Shown: positions 1 through 9,123 of the stretch, one piece after another
Layout: each line of letters starts with the position of its first letter
How positions within the stretch are numbered: the stretch's first letter is position 1
Assembly: GCA_963848195.1 (NCBI GenBank)
Contig: CAWKCY010000011.1
Coordinates: 155,989-219,988, forward strand
From: CAVQBP01 sp963848195
GTDB lineage: Bacteria > Bacteroidota > Ignavibacteria > Ignavibacteriales > Ignavibacteriaceae
Direction of reading: 5' to 3'
DNA: 64,000 nt
Notes under the pieces: generated by a model
The model's database searches: none
Told to the model about the DNA's origin: nothing
The model's input: the letters and a program-made list of their open reading frames with translations, nothing else
Made by a program: the position numbers and the translations under genes

Positions 1-1136
1 AGTTATTCGCTAAAAACGGAAACATTATTGTTAAAGATTCTATCCTTTCAAAAATCCCAATTCCAAATTTTAATAAAGTACTGGATGAATCTTTTGAATA
101 TGACAGACAGAAAATTGGTCACCATAAATATCATATTTTATGGAGCAAATTTGAAACTGAAACCGATACGGTATATATTCTGGAAACGGCAGCTTCCGTT
201 AAAGATGTTTTTGATGAGCTTGATAGGTTATTTTATCTCTTCTTAATTATTATTCCTGTAGGATTAATTATAACTGGATTTGCGGCTTATTTTATATCTA
301 AAGCTGCATTCAAACCGATTACAAAAATGGCAGAAACAGCAAAAAACGTTTCAGGCGAAAACCTTGACAAACGCCTGGAACTCCCAAAAGCAAAAGATGA
401 AGTAAGAGCTTTGGGTGAAACTTTAAACGAGATGATTGAAAGAATAGATAATGCTTTTAAAAGTCAAAAAAGATTTGTAGCTAATGCTTCCCATGAAATA
501 AGAACACCTTTAACTGTTATTCAAACCGAACTTGAGATTTTAGATAAGAAAATGAGGGACAATGATACAAAGGAAAGCATTAAAGTTGTTCTTTCTGAAA
601 TTGAAGATTTAACAAATCTTACCAATTCTCTTTTAACAATTGCAAAGCTGGATTCTTCTCAATCAAAACTAAATCTCAGCCAAATAAGAGTTGATGAGTT
701 GCTTGCGGATTGCTCCCAGATAATGAATCAAGCTGCAATTAAAAAAAATATCCGCATTAATTTAATAATTGACGATGCAACTGAGATTCAAGCTGATAAG
801 GAAAAGCTGAAAAGCGTTTTTCTAAATCTTATCGATAATGCAATAAAATATTCAGCAAATAATTCGGGCATAACAATTAAGCTGGAAAAATTAACCGATA
901 GTAATATTAAAATTAATATTGAAGATAAAGGTGCTGGAATACCGAAATCGGAAATTCCTTATATTTTTAACAGGTTTTATAGATCAAGTGAAATCCGGTC
1001 CGAAGTAAGCGGAAATGGCCTTGGGTTAGCTATAGCCAAAGAAATTGTTGAACTTCATAAAGGAAAAATAAGCGTTGAGAGTAAAATCAATGAAAAAACG
1101 ATTTTTAGTGTTATTCTACCTATCAACTTTTCTTAA
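1..1136 (+). CDS. Sensor histidine kinase, N-terminus cut by window edge
   Basis: The reading frame is open from base 3 and gives 377 visible residues. A periplasmic-like segment comes first, then a membrane segment at about visible residues 77-98, a HAMP-like linker, the phosphoacceptor box (NASHEIRTP, His about residue 164), an N box (LIDNAIKYS), a G1 box (DKGAGIP) and a G2 region (GNGLGLAIAKEI). This is the layout of membrane kinases that pair with OmpR-type regulators, such as the CusS-like kinases. The partner gene would lie to the left of the window. It probably controls nearby units that share the TTTCATCTTNNTTTCAT repeat, but that link is inference. The ATG at 327 is internal and is not the true start. 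Confidence 0.9.
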   Translation, partial: LFAKNGNIIVKDSILSKIPIPNFNKVLDESFEYDRQKIGHHKYHILWSKFETETDTVYILETAASVKDVFDELDRLFYLFLIIIPVGLIITGFAAYFISKAAFKPITKMAETAKNVSGENLDKRLELPKAKDEVRALGETLNEMIERIDNAFKSQKRFVANASHEIRTPLTVIQTELEILDKKMRDNDTKESIKVVLSEIEDLTNLTNSLLTIAKLDSSQSKLNLSQIRVDELLADCSQIMNQAAIKKNIRINLIIDDATEIQADKEKLKSVFLNLIDNAIKYSANNSGITIKLEKLTDSNIKINIEDKGAGIPKSEIPYIFNRFYRSSEIRSEVSGNGLGLAIAKEIVELHKGKISVESKINEKTIFSVILPINFS

Positions 1137-1171
1137 AGATTTTACCATATTGACTAATATTATAAATAAAT

Positions 1172-1188
1172 TTTCATCTTATTTTCAT
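1172..1188 (+). promoter_or_regulatory. Putative OmpR-type direct repeat, copy 1
   Basis: Two TTTCAT hexamers are separated by CTTAT, giving an 11-bp period. The site lies about 100 bp upstream of the TonB-type receptor gene at 1289. The same arrangement recurs at 6931-6947 and 7555-7571. Direct repeats with about 11-bp spacing are typical of OmpR-family binding sites. The regulator itself is not in the window, so the assignment is inferred. Confidence 0.5.
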
Positions 1189-1288
1189 CTGAAAAAACTA
1201 ATTTCAGCAGGATGATCCGGCAGCATCATTCAAAACTTCCTTATAATGACGAATTAGTTAAGAATAATTTTACCTATGAAAAGACACT

Positions 1289-3715
1289 ATGTATAAAAGA
1301 ATATTTATAATTTTCATCATGACCCTTTTATTAACCGATTTTTTATACAGCCAGCAAAGGAATTCTATAAAAAATTTCGGTTCTATAACAGGTAGTGTTT
1401 TAGATCAATCAACAAAAAAACCGGTCGAATTTTCTAATGTGATCCTCTTTAATCAGAAAGACAGCATTCAGGTTACGGGTACTGTAACCGATAAAAATGG
1501 TAAATTTATTTTAGAAAATCTTAGTGCAGGGAAATATTATTTATTTGTACAATTTATGGGATATCAAAGGAAAGTTTTCAAAAGCATTACTATTTCAAAA
1601 GATATTCTTACCCATGATCTAGGAAATATTTATTTAAAACCCTCTGAGATAACTTTGCAAAATGTTGTTGTAGAGGGAGAAAGATCACCAATTTCATATC
1701 AGCTCGATAAGAAGGTAATTGATGTAAGCCAGATGCATACAGCAATGTCGGGAACAGCGGCAGATGTTCTGGAAAATGTTCCTTCCGTAAGTGTGGATAT
1801 CGATGGGAATGTCAGTTTAAGAGGAAGTTCTAATTTCCAGGTGCTTATTGACGGAAAACCTTCGGTTATGGATGCGCAGGATGCCTTGCAGCAGATACCT
1901 GCAAGCTCAATTCAAAATATCGAAATAATGACCAATCCATCTGCTAAATATGATGCCAGCGGAACAGCAGGAATTATCAATATCACCCTTAAAAAAAATT
2001 CTAATCTTGGTCTTAGCGGAATTATTGACATAACCGGCGGATTAAATGATAAATATGGAGGAAATTTTCTTTTTCAATATAAAACGCCTTCAATAAATTA
2101 TAACTTTGGTGTAGATTTTAACCGTATGTCTTTTCCGGGTACAAACAGGCAAGAAAAGCAATTCATTGTGGAAGATAACACTTCCTATCTTAATTCGGAG
2201 GGGGATATGCTTTGGCAGCGGGTCTTATCCGGAGTCAGGGGAGGGTTAGACTTTAATATTGGTGAAAACGATAATTTATCTGTCGGCGGCAGGTATGGTT
2301 CGAGATCATTTCATAGGAACTCAACCTTAAATTATGATCAATGGTCAACAGTAAACCCTGAAATATTTTATTATTTAAATAATACTAATCATAATCATTC
2401 AGGTACATTCTACGATTTAAACGGAAATTATCTTCACAAATTTGGAGACCAGGGACATGAGCTTGCCGCCGAGTTGTCTTTTAGACATAATAATAATAAT
2501 GAAGCTTCGATTAGTATGGCTACACAAAAAAGCATCCAGAATAATGGTACAAAAACTACCGAGTTAGGACCCAGAAACGAATTAAGAGGAAAGATCGATT
2601 ATACTTTACCAATTAATAAATTAGAAAAGTTTTCTGCCGGATCGGAATTTTTCAGCCGGCTTTCACAGGACATTAACAAATTATATATTTTTGATTCAGC
2701 GAGCAGCATTTATCAATTTCAGCCTCAATTCAGTCATACAAATGATTTTAACCGCAGCAGGTTTGCAGCTTATTCAATATTCTCAAACCAATGGGACAGC
2801 CTTGGAATTCAAGTCGGTTTCCGAACTGAATACACATACCAGCTTGTTAAATTAGCCGATATTGATCAACAATTCTCTTTAAGCAGGTGGGATTATTTTC
2901 CTTCAATACATTCATCTTATAATTTTGCCGGCGGAACACAATTAATGGCTAGTTACACAAGAAGAATCGATAGACCTGATGGCGGAGATCTCGAACCTTT
3001 TTATACCTGGTTCGATGCAAACAATGTACGTATCGGAAATCCTTCTGTAAAGCCTGAACTAATTGATTCTTATGAGATCGGTTATCAAACATTTTTCGGT
3101 AAAATTTCTTTTTCAAATGATTTTTACTATCGTTTTACACATGATAAAAGAGAAGATATAAATTCAGTTTACGCAGAAAATGTAACTTTAAGATCAGTAG
3201 CAAATGTTGGAAACGATCAGTCTCTTGGTGCCGAATTTATGGTTTTGTTCAATCCTCTTAAATTCTGGCAGTTTAATTTAATGGGAGATGTTTTTGATTA
3301 TAAAATCAGCGGTGCAATATTTAACCAATCATTTGCAAGAGAAAGCTTTGACTGGAGAATTAAAAATAATAATGTATTTAAAATAACTTCTTCAACAGAG
3401 CTGCAATTGAATACAAGATATTACTCCCCTTCAGTAAACGCACAGGGTAAATGGGAAGGATTTTTTACTACTGATCTTGCCGTAAAACAGGACTTAATGA
3501 ATAAAGATCTCTCTTTAACTTTACAGGTAAGAGATTTACTGCGCACTGGAAAGCGTGAGTTTACATCGCAAGGATTAGATTTTTACAATTATAATTATTA
3601 TACCAGGCAGTCGCCGATGGTAATGCTTAACGTTAAATATAACTTTAATAATTTCAAACAGGAAAAAGTACCGGATCAAAACCAGCTGGACAATAATAGC
3701 CAGGGAAATGAATGA
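1289..3715 (+). CDS. TonB-dependent receptor-like outer-membrane beta-barrel protein
   Basis: This 808-residue protein has a signal peptide (about residues 1-21) and a carboxypeptidase-regulatory-like beta-sandwich at about 30-115 (GSITGSVLDQSTKKPVEFSN). A plug-like segment follows (DVLENVPSVSVDIDGNVSLR, then the VLIDGKPS turn). The rest is a long aromatic-rich barrel that resembles the outer-membrane beta-barrel family found in Bacteroidota. Such proteins move ligands across the outer membrane or bind peptides there; the ligand here is unknown. It follows the kinase by about 150 bp, with a candidate regulator site between them. The ATG at 1289 opens directly on the signal peptide. Confidence 0.88.
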   Translation: MYKRIFIIFIMTLLLTDFLYSQQRNSIKNFGSITGSVLDQSTKKPVEFSNVILFNQKDSIQVTGTVTDKNGKFILENLSAGKYYLFVQFMGYQRKVFKSITISKDILTHDLGNIYLKPSEITLQNVVVEGERSPISYQLDKKVIDVSQMHTAMSGTAADVLENVPSVSVDIDGNVSLRGSSNFQVLIDGKPSVMDAQDALQQIPASSIQNIEIMTNPSAKYDASGTAGIINITLKKNSNLGLSGIIDITGGLNDKYGGNFLFQYKTPSINYNFGVDFNRMSFPGTNRQEKQFIVEDNTSYLNSEGDMLWQRVLSGVRGGLDFNIGENDNLSVGGRYGSRSFHRNSTLNYDQWSTVNPEIFYYLNNTNHNHSGTFYDLNGNYLHKFGDQGHELAAELSFRHNNNNEASISMATQKSIQNNGTKTTELGPRNELRGKIDYTLPINKLEKFSAGSEFFSRLSQDINKLYIFDSASSIYQFQPQFSHTNDFNRSRFAAYSIFSNQWDSLGIQVGFRTEYTYQLVKLADIDQQFSLSRWDYFPSIHSSYNFAGGTQLMASYTRRIDRPDGGDLEPFYTWFDANNVRIGNPSVKPELIDSYEIGYQTFFGKISFSNDFYYRFTHDKREDINSVYAENVTLRSVANVGNDQSLGAEFMVLFNPLKFWQFNLMGDVFDYKISGAIFNQSFARESFDWRIKNNNVFKITSSTELQLNTRYYSPSVNAQGKWEGFFTTDLAVKQDLMNKDLSLTLQVRDLLRTGKREFTSQGLDFYNYNYYTRQSPMVMLNVKYNFNNFKQEKVPDQNQLDNNSQGNE

Positions 3716-3798
3716 TTGAATTACGTAAAAATTTATTAAAATCCATGTAATATAATTAACAATATCTCAAAAAAAATAGTAAAATTCTCGAGGTAAAT

Positions 3799-4782
3799 AT
3801 GAAAAAATTAATTCTTTTCATTTCTATTCTTCTTTTTATTACATCATTTTTATTTTCGCAAACTTCCGTCTACAAAGTCTCGGGTACAATTGATATCGGA
3901 GGTGAAGGAAGATGGGATTATACTGCAGTTGATGTTCCGATGCACACATTGTTTGTATCTCACGGAAACCGGGTTCACGTTATTGATTTGAATAATAATT
4001 CTATAATTGGAGAAATCCCAAATTTAAACGGAGTTCATGGAATTGCGTTTGCCGACGAATTTGGGAAAGGTTTTATAAGCAATGGAAAGAATGATACGGT
4101 AACAGTATTCGATTTGAAAACTTTAAAAACAATCGATAATATCCATGTTACCGGGAAAAACCCGGATGCTATTGTATATGATCCTTATACAAAAAGAATA
4201 TTTACATTTAACGGGCATAGTTCAAATTCAACTGCTATCGATGCCAAAACAAATAAAATAGCGGGAACAGTGGATCTCGATGGGAAGCCTGAATTTGCAG
4301 TCTCCAATGGAGAAGGTTTGATGTATGTTAATCTTGAAGATAAAAGCTTAATTGAAGAATTCAATCCCAAGACATTAAAGGTTATTGCTAAATGGCCATT
4401 GGCTCCAGGGGAAGGTCCGTCAGGTTTAGCATTTGATATTAAAAATAATATTTTATTTTCCGGATGCGACAATAAATTGATGGTAATTGTAAATGCAATA
4501 ACCGGAAAAGTAATTTCGACAGTACCAATCGGTGGTAGAGTTGATGCATGCGGTTTCGATCCCGGAACTAACCTGGCTTTCAGTTCAAACGGGGAAGGCA
4601 GTTTAACTGTTGTTAAGGAATTATCTCCCAAAGAATTCAAAGTAGTCGATAATGTAGATACGGGAAAAGGGTTAAGAACGATGGCTCTTGATCCAACAAC
4701 ACACAATGTTTATTTAATCGGAACCTTAGAAGGAAAGAATAATATGAAGAGTTTTGGAGTGTTAATATTAAAGAAAATATGA
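3799..4782 (+). CDS. YncE-like secreted beta-propeller protein
   Basis: The protein has 327 residues, with a signal peptide (about 1-20) and repeated blades of the YVTN/YncE type: YDPYTKRIFTFNGH, GKPEFAVSNGEGLMYVN, GPSGLAFDIKNNILFSG and RVDACGFDPGTNLAFSSN. Members of this family are periplasmic or surface seven-bladed propellers, and their binding partners are mostly unknown. It lies downstream of the TonB receptor in the same direction. The start is supported by a GAGGTAAAT stretch just before the ATG. No catalytic role can be read from the sequence. Confidence 0.88.
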   Translation: MKKLILFISILLFITSFLFSQTSVYKVSGTIDIGGEGRWDYTAVDVPMHTLFVSHGNRVHVIDLNNNSIIGEIPNLNGVHGIAFADEFGKGFISNGKNDTVTVFDLKTLKTIDNIHVTGKNPDAIVYDPYTKRIFTFNGHSSNSTAIDAKTNKIAGTVDLDGKPEFAVSNGEGLMYVNLEDKSLIEEFNPKTLKVIAKWPLAPGEGPSGLAFDIKNNILFSGCDNKLMVIVNAITGKVISTVPIGGRVDACGFDPGTNLAFSSNGEGSLTVVKELSPKEFKVVDNVDTGKGLRTMALDPTTHNVYLIGTLEGKNNMKSFGVLILKKI

Positions 4783-4887
4783 AATTAATGTCGAGAAATT
4801 GTATTTTCAATTGAAAATTTGTTATTAAAAAGCTAAGTTAAACGAGGATTAATCAGATATTCCAATAAATTAACTAAGAAATTCATT

Positions 4888-5400
4888 ATGATTTTATTTA
4901 AAATATTAAGGACAAAATTATTAACAATATTTATTTCTTCAATATTATTTTGTTTATTGCTGCCTGCCTGCAACAAAGCACAAAAGAAAACATCAGATAC
5001 TCAAAAAGTAGAGATTACTAAATCTGATCCATGGACAGAAAACGATATTGTTATGCCGGAAACTCTCAGGACAGAGTTAAAAAGTAATAATGAAAAACCA
5101 ATGGTAATTCAAATGGGATTCAAAATGCTTTATGATCAGAGCCATATTCCTGGCTCTGTTTATGCAGGTCCGGCATTCAAGGATAACGGGATCGAAGCTT
5201 TAAAGAAGACACTGCAGAATGTTGATCATAATAAAAATATTGTTCTTTATTGCGGATGCTGCAAGTGGGTAGATTGCCCGAATATCCGTCCTGCCTTTAA
5301 AGCAGTAAAAGAAATGGGATTTAAAAATGTAAAGATATTATATCTAAAAGATACTTTTATGATCGACTGGGTAAATAAAGGATATCCTGCGGCAAATTAA
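4888..5400 (+). CDS. Rhodanese-like lipoprotein
   Basis: This is a 170-residue protein with a lipoprotein signal ending in LPAC (Cys28). The mature part has a rhodanese-like fold: HIPGSVYAGPA, a predicted strand IVLYCGC, and a cysteine-rich active loop with Cys122, Cys124, Cys125 and Cys130. The YCGCCKW-type loop replaces the usual single catalytic cysteine loop and may suit metal or persulfide chemistry; that is inference. It would sit on a periplasm-facing membrane surface. It is the third gene in the same direction after the TonB receptor and propeller, about 100 bp after the latter. Confidence 0.85.
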   Translation: MILFKILRTKLLTIFISSILFCLLLPACNKAQKKTSDTQKVEITKSDPWTENDIVMPETLRTELKSNNEKPMVIQMGFKMLYDQSHIPGSVYAGPAFKDNGIEALKKTLQNVDHNKNIVLYCGCCKWVDCPNIRPAFKAVKEMGFKNVKILYLKDTFMIDWVNKGYPAAN

Positions 5401-5600
5401 AGAAGTCCTTATTTTAAAAATAATCTCTTAATCTATAGTTGGATTTAGGTAAGATAGAAATAAGATGGCGAAAAGAAAAATCGATACAACAATAATGGTT
5501 AGCTTCCTATCAATAAATCCCCTTGACGTCTGCATCACACCCTAAAATAAAAAAATATAAATAGATATATATTTAACCCAATAGATAATTATATAAAAGT

Positions 5601-5843
5601 ATGATTAATTCTATAAAAATTAAAAACAAATATATTATTTCCCATCTAATCTTTTTTATTCTTCTAAACTCAACAATAACTTTGGGTAATTACGATCATT
5701 TTTCCGGCGGAAACAATCCAAAAAATAAAACGCATTCAGGTGAGATGTATGATACTTTATTAACTGATATAAGTGGATCTATAAAAGCAGCCGCCAACCC
5801 CGCTTTTATTTTTAGGCAAACAATCCGCTCTTTATTGTTTTAA
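5601..5843 (+). CDS. Small hypothetical secreted protein
   Basis: An 80-residue open frame has a hydrophobic segment at about residues 12-29 that could be a signal peptide, followed by a short polar stretch. No family is recognised. It lies 48 bp upstream of the PAP2 phosphatase gene in the same direction and has no clear Shine-Dalgarno sequence. It could be a real small secreted protein or a chance frame. Confidence 0.35.
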   Translation: MINSIKIKNKYIISHLIFFILLNSTITLGNYDHFSGGNNPKNKTHSGEMYDTLLTDISGSIKAAANPAFIFRQTIRSLLF

Positions 5844-5891
5844 ATAAGTAAACTAAATCCTTTTTATTCAAAAAGAATAGCAAAGACAAAA

Positions 5892-6821
5892 GTGAAACAA
5901 AAAGCTTTTTTATCTCTCTTTATTATTCTTATTATGATAAATAAAATAATAATGGCAGGTGAAGCTCCAAAAGAAAAAATTGCTGACTCCACCTATTCGT
6001 CTGATGTTTTATCAATAGGTGAAAATAGATCACAACTTGAAGATAGGATTACCTGGCATCAAATGTTAACAAATGTACCTTCGGATTATGCTAGTTTTTT
6101 TCACAATTCATTAAAAATAAAAGAAATTACAGCTTACCTAAAAATATGTACATTGACAGGAGCGTTTATGCTCATTGATCAGCAGGGATGGAGGTATAAT
6201 AATTTATTATACAGGAAGTCTCATGTTATTCATAATATTTCCGACTTTATAGTAAATGCGGGAGATGGAAGATACCAGCTTCTGGCAGCAGCATTATTTG
6301 CTGTGCCCGGTATTGCTTTTCATGATAAGACTGCTTTAAAAACCGGAAGCAATATCGCCGAAGCTGTTATTGCAACAGGGCTGTGCGTGCAAATGTTAAA
6401 AAGAATCTCAGGAAGACAAAGCCCTTCAGCTTCTACCGAAAATGGAGGCGATTGGGATCCCTTTCCAAGTTTTAAACAATACCAAAAAAATCAGCCGGCA
6501 TTCTATTCTTTTCCATCCGGACATCTTTCCACTGCAACTGCAGTAGTTACTGTAATTGCAAATAATTATCCGGATATAAAATGGATAAAGCCTGTTGGCT
6601 ATTCGCTGCTTGGATTGTTAAGTTTTTCTTTAGTTAATGAAGGAATGCACTGGTACAGCGATTTTCCATTAGCTTTTTTTCTAGGATATACATTTGGAAA
6701 TATTATTGCACCTGTTAAAAATATTTCAGACCAAACAACAAATTCCCCGGATTCACACTTAATTGTAACACCTTCTTATATCAATAAAAATATTGCTTTG
6801 AGCGCCATTTATAATTTCTAA
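5892..6821 (+). CDS. PAP2 superfamily phosphatase
   Basis: The 309-residue protein begins at GTG and has a signal or anchor segment. The three PAP2 motifs are present: an LKRISGRQSP variant of the K-x6-RP motif, PSGHLSTATA with the catalytic-site His, and a third motif ending in GMHWYSDFP, where His and Asp provide the nucleophile pair. Several hydrophobic segments indicate a membrane-bound enzyme. The family dephosphorylates lipid phosphates such as phosphatidic acid, undecaprenyl diphosphate or lipid A. The substrate cannot be read from the sequence. The C-terminal tail after about residue 285 resembles the short strands of outer-membrane proteins. Confidence 0.88.
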   Translation: MKQKAFLSLFIILIMINKIIMAGEAPKEKIADSTYSSDVLSIGENRSQLEDRITWHQMLTNVPSDYASFFHNSLKIKEITAYLKICTLTGAFMLIDQQGWRYNNLLYRKSHVIHNISDFIVNAGDGRYQLLAAALFAVPGIAFHDKTALKTGSNIAEAVIATGLCVQMLKRISGRQSPSASTENGGDWDPFPSFKQYQKNQPAFYSFPSGHLSTATAVVTVIANNYPDIKWIKPVGYSLLGLLSFSLVNEGMHWYSDFPLAFFLGYTFGNIIAPVKNISDQTTNSPDSHLIVTPSYINKNIALSAIYNF

Positions 6822-6930
6822 TATTAAATATCCTTCTTTTGTTTGAAGGGTGTATAATTTTAAGTTGTTATTAAGGCAATATTTATAAAATAGTTACCAA
6901 ATAACACATGTGAGTTTTTCCACTCCTGGT

Positions 6931-6947
6931 TTTCATCTTGGTTTCAT
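6931..6947 (+). promoter_or_regulatory. Putative OmpR-type direct repeat, copy 2
   Basis: TTTCAT-CTTGG-TTTCAT lies 51 bp before the PepSY-like gene and is followed by a TATAAT-like hexamer at 6953-6958. The 11-bp period matches the copies at 1172 and 7555. Its position beside the -10-like element would suit an activator. This is an inferred regulatory site. Confidence 0.5.
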
Positions 6948-6997
6948 AATTATATAATATTTTATAGCTAATAAATCATAATTGAAAGGAGCTTGAA

Positions 6998-7537
6998 ATG
7001 AATAAGAAAAATATTTTTGCAGTTATAATCACATCAATATTTGCTTTGCTCTTTATAACTGCTTCATTTGCACAGGAAAAGAAGATTGATAAAAAAGATC
7101 TTCCTAAAGCTGTTTTAACATCTTTCCAGAAGAGTTATCCTAATGCAGAAATCAAAGGTACTTCAATAGAAAAAGAGCATGGAAAAACTTATTATGAAAT
7201 AGAAAGTATGGAAGGTTCACAAAGAAGAGATCTTCTTTATACAAAAGATGGTAAAGTGGCGGAGATTGAAGAAGCAATGGCTTCAAATGATGTTCCTGAC
7301 TTTATAAAAAGTTCAGTAATGAAAAAATACCCTAATTGTGAAATTAGCAAAGCAGAAAAAGTTACAAGCGGTAAAAAAACAAATTACGAACTTGTTGTTA
7401 AACAGGGAAATAAAAAACATGAAGTTGTTCTCGATTCAAAAGGAAATATTCAGAAGATGAAAAAGAAAAATGAGGAGAAGGAAGGGAATGAGAAACAAAA
7501 GAAAATGAAGATAATGACAAAGATTAATTTTTTCTAA
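6998..7537 (+). CDS. PepSY-like periplasmic protein
   Basis: This 179-residue protein has a signal peptide (about 1-25) and two related PepSY-like (DUF2874-type) units at about 27-90 and 95-155. Each unit contains the pattern (S)xxKxYPNxEI followed by YxxxxxGK. The C-terminus is very rich in Lys and Glu. A strong ribosome site (AAAGGAGC) precedes the ATG. Such proteins are commonly induced by two-component systems in Bacteroidota, and a candidate regulator repeat lies just upstream. The molecular role is unknown; binding or inhibiting a periplasmic partner is the usual suggestion for PepSY domains. Confidence 0.85.
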   Translation: MNKKNIFAVIITSIFALLFITASFAQEKKIDKKDLPKAVLTSFQKSYPNAEIKGTSIEKEHGKTYYEIESMEGSQRRDLLYTKDGKVAEIEEAMASNDVPDFIKSSVMKKYPNCEISKAEKVTSGKKTNYELVVKQGNKKHEVVLDSKGNIQKMKKKNEEKEGNEKQKKMKIMTKINFF

Positions 7538-7554
7538 CTAAGGTTTAAATCCCT

Positions 7555-7571
7555 TTTCATCTTCATTTCAT
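7555..7571 (+). promoter_or_regulatory. Putative OmpR-type direct repeat, copy 3
   Basis: TTTCAT-CTTCA-TTTCAT has the same 11-bp period as the copies at 1172 and 6931. It lies just after the PepSY-like gene and about 220 bp before the efflux operon, which it may control. The site is inferred from recurrence only. Confidence 0.45.
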
Positions 7572-7631
7572 AAAAAGGCATTATTTTTATTTATATTTAT
7601 CTCTAAGAATAAAATATAAACAAATTTTACT

Positions 7632-7689
7632 ATGGGGTAGATTTTATCCTAATTCTTCTGATAATCCTGGGGATTTTATTCTACCCTAT
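7632..7689. terminator. Stem-loop between PepSY-like gene and efflux operon
   Basis: The arms ATGGGGTAGA and TCTACCCTAT form a near-perfect 10-bp stem, with further pairing inside, and the downstream side is followed by T/A-rich DNA. It probably ends the PepSY-like transcript. It lies between the repeat at 7555 and the efflux genes, so it could also act on a leader transcript. Confidence 0.45.
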
Positions 7690-7792
7690 TTTAAATATAA
7701 ATTCAAACCGGTAGTTCAGAGGAAATATTTTCAATTTATGTTTAATTTCCGGATATTATTTCTTTAATAAATTGTAAATAATCTATCTAATT

Positions 7793-9058
7793 TTGATGCT
7801 CAAAATCTTATTTTTAATTCTCTGTTTTTCTAAATTTGCTTTCAGTCAGTATAATCTAGATTATTTTATTAGTAAAGGCCTAGACAATTCCCCTCAAATT
7901 AAAAACTATAATTATCTTTTTTTAATAAATAATCTTCAGAAAAAACTTGATGAAGCGCAAAACTCTGCATTCCAGGTTTACCTGACGGGGGATTATTTAT
8001 TTGCACCATACTTTAACAATAACGGTCACTTAATCAGCACCAATCCTGATCCTAAAGCTATTGGTTATGATGTTGGGATTACAAACGGCGGTCAATATTC
8101 GGCTCTATTAAATGTTGATAAAAATATTTTCAATGGCCCGTTGCTCAATGCATTGAATGAACAAAGGAATATCCAGGGCATAAGATATGAGAATCAGTTA
8201 AATACAGAAAAGCATAATATAAAAAAAACTATAACAGACCAGTATCTTAATACACTTCAAAATCTAAAGGTTTATAATCTTTCAAATGAAATTGTAAATA
8301 ATCTTCAAAGCCAGCTTAAAATAACAGGGAATTTAGTACAAAGAGGAGTTGCGAAAGTTCAGGATTATCTGCTCCTAAAAGTTGAAACAAGATCGCAGCA
8401 GATAAATCTTAATCAGACATGGCAGGATTACAAAAACGGAATTTTTCAATTATATTCAATCTGCGGAATAAAAGATACACAGATTGTGATGATTGATTCT
8501 GTTAAATTAAATTTGGTTTTGCCTCCAGACAGTTCAGAATTTCTAAGACAATTTTACCTTGACAGCTTAAATACAGCAGCCCAGCAGAATGTATTCGAAA
8601 CCAAATACCTGCCTCAATTGAAATTATTCTTCAATACAGGCTTGAATGCGGTTGAAATAGATAATATTCAGAGAAGGTTTGGATTAAGTGCAGGAGTAAA
8701 TCTATCGTTCCCTATCTTTGACGGCGGACAAAAAGATATTACAAGGCAGCAAAGTATTATCGCTGAAAAAATGGCCGGTGATTTTAAAAATTATGCAGCC
8801 AAAAACATTTTTATTCAAAGAAGAGATGCTGAAAACAGAATAAATTCTTCAAAAACAAATCTTGAAGGCTTTAGAAGCCAGGTCGAAGATTATAAAAAAA
8901 TACTTAATCTATCTTTGGATCAGCTGGGAAATGGCAACTTATCTATGATAGAATATCTTACGGAGTTAAGAAATTATATTGATCTGCAAAAAAATTATAT
9001 CTCAACAGAGATAAATTATCAGCTGGAGATAAGCGACTATAATTATTGGAACTGGTAA
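7793..9058 (+). CDS. TolC-family outer-membrane efflux protein
   Basis: The protein has 421 residues with a signal peptide (about 1-19) and the two long helical repeats of TolC channels, each starting with an amphipathic barrel strand. Examples are GYDVGITNGGQYSALLNVDK in the first half and FGLSAGVNLSFPIFDGGQK in the second. It would form the outer-membrane duct of a tripartite pump with the adaptor and RND transporter that follow. The first codon is TTG, with an ATG as the next codon at 7796; that ATG is a likely alternative start. No lipobox is seen. Confidence 0.9.
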   Translation: MMLKILFLILCFSKFAFSQYNLDYFISKGLDNSPQIKNYNYLFLINNLQKKLDEAQNSAFQVYLTGDYLFAPYFNNNGHLISTNPDPKAIGYDVGITNGGQYSALLNVDKNIFNGPLLNALNEQRNIQGIRYENQLNTEKHNIKKTITDQYLNTLQNLKVYNLSNEIVNNLQSQLKITGNLVQRGVAKVQDYLLLKVETRSQQINLNQTWQDYKNGIFQLYSICGIKDTQIVMIDSVKLNLVLPPDSSEFLRQFYLDSLNTAAQQNVFETKYLPQLKLFFNTGLNAVEIDNIQRRFGLSAGVNLSFPIFDGGQKDITRQQSIIAEKMAGDFKNYAAKNIFIQRRDAENRINSSKTNLEGFRSQVEDYKKILNLSLDQLGNGNLSMIEYLTELRNYIDLQKNYISTEINYQLEISDYNYWNW

Positions 9059-9123
9059 GTCGCAAAGGACAAAGAGCATAGAGTATATAACATAGAATAT
9101 CACAACAGTATTCGAAAAAACTT

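Noticed and set aside
28..246. Open frame of 72 codons at the left edge
   Set aside because: It is out of frame with the histidine kinase, whose own frame is open from base 3 and encodes a sensible periplasmic and membrane part.
4185..4706. Minus-strand open frame of 173 codons inside the YncE-like gene
   Set aside because: It is antisense to a well-supported beta-propeller gene and has no domain or ribosome site.
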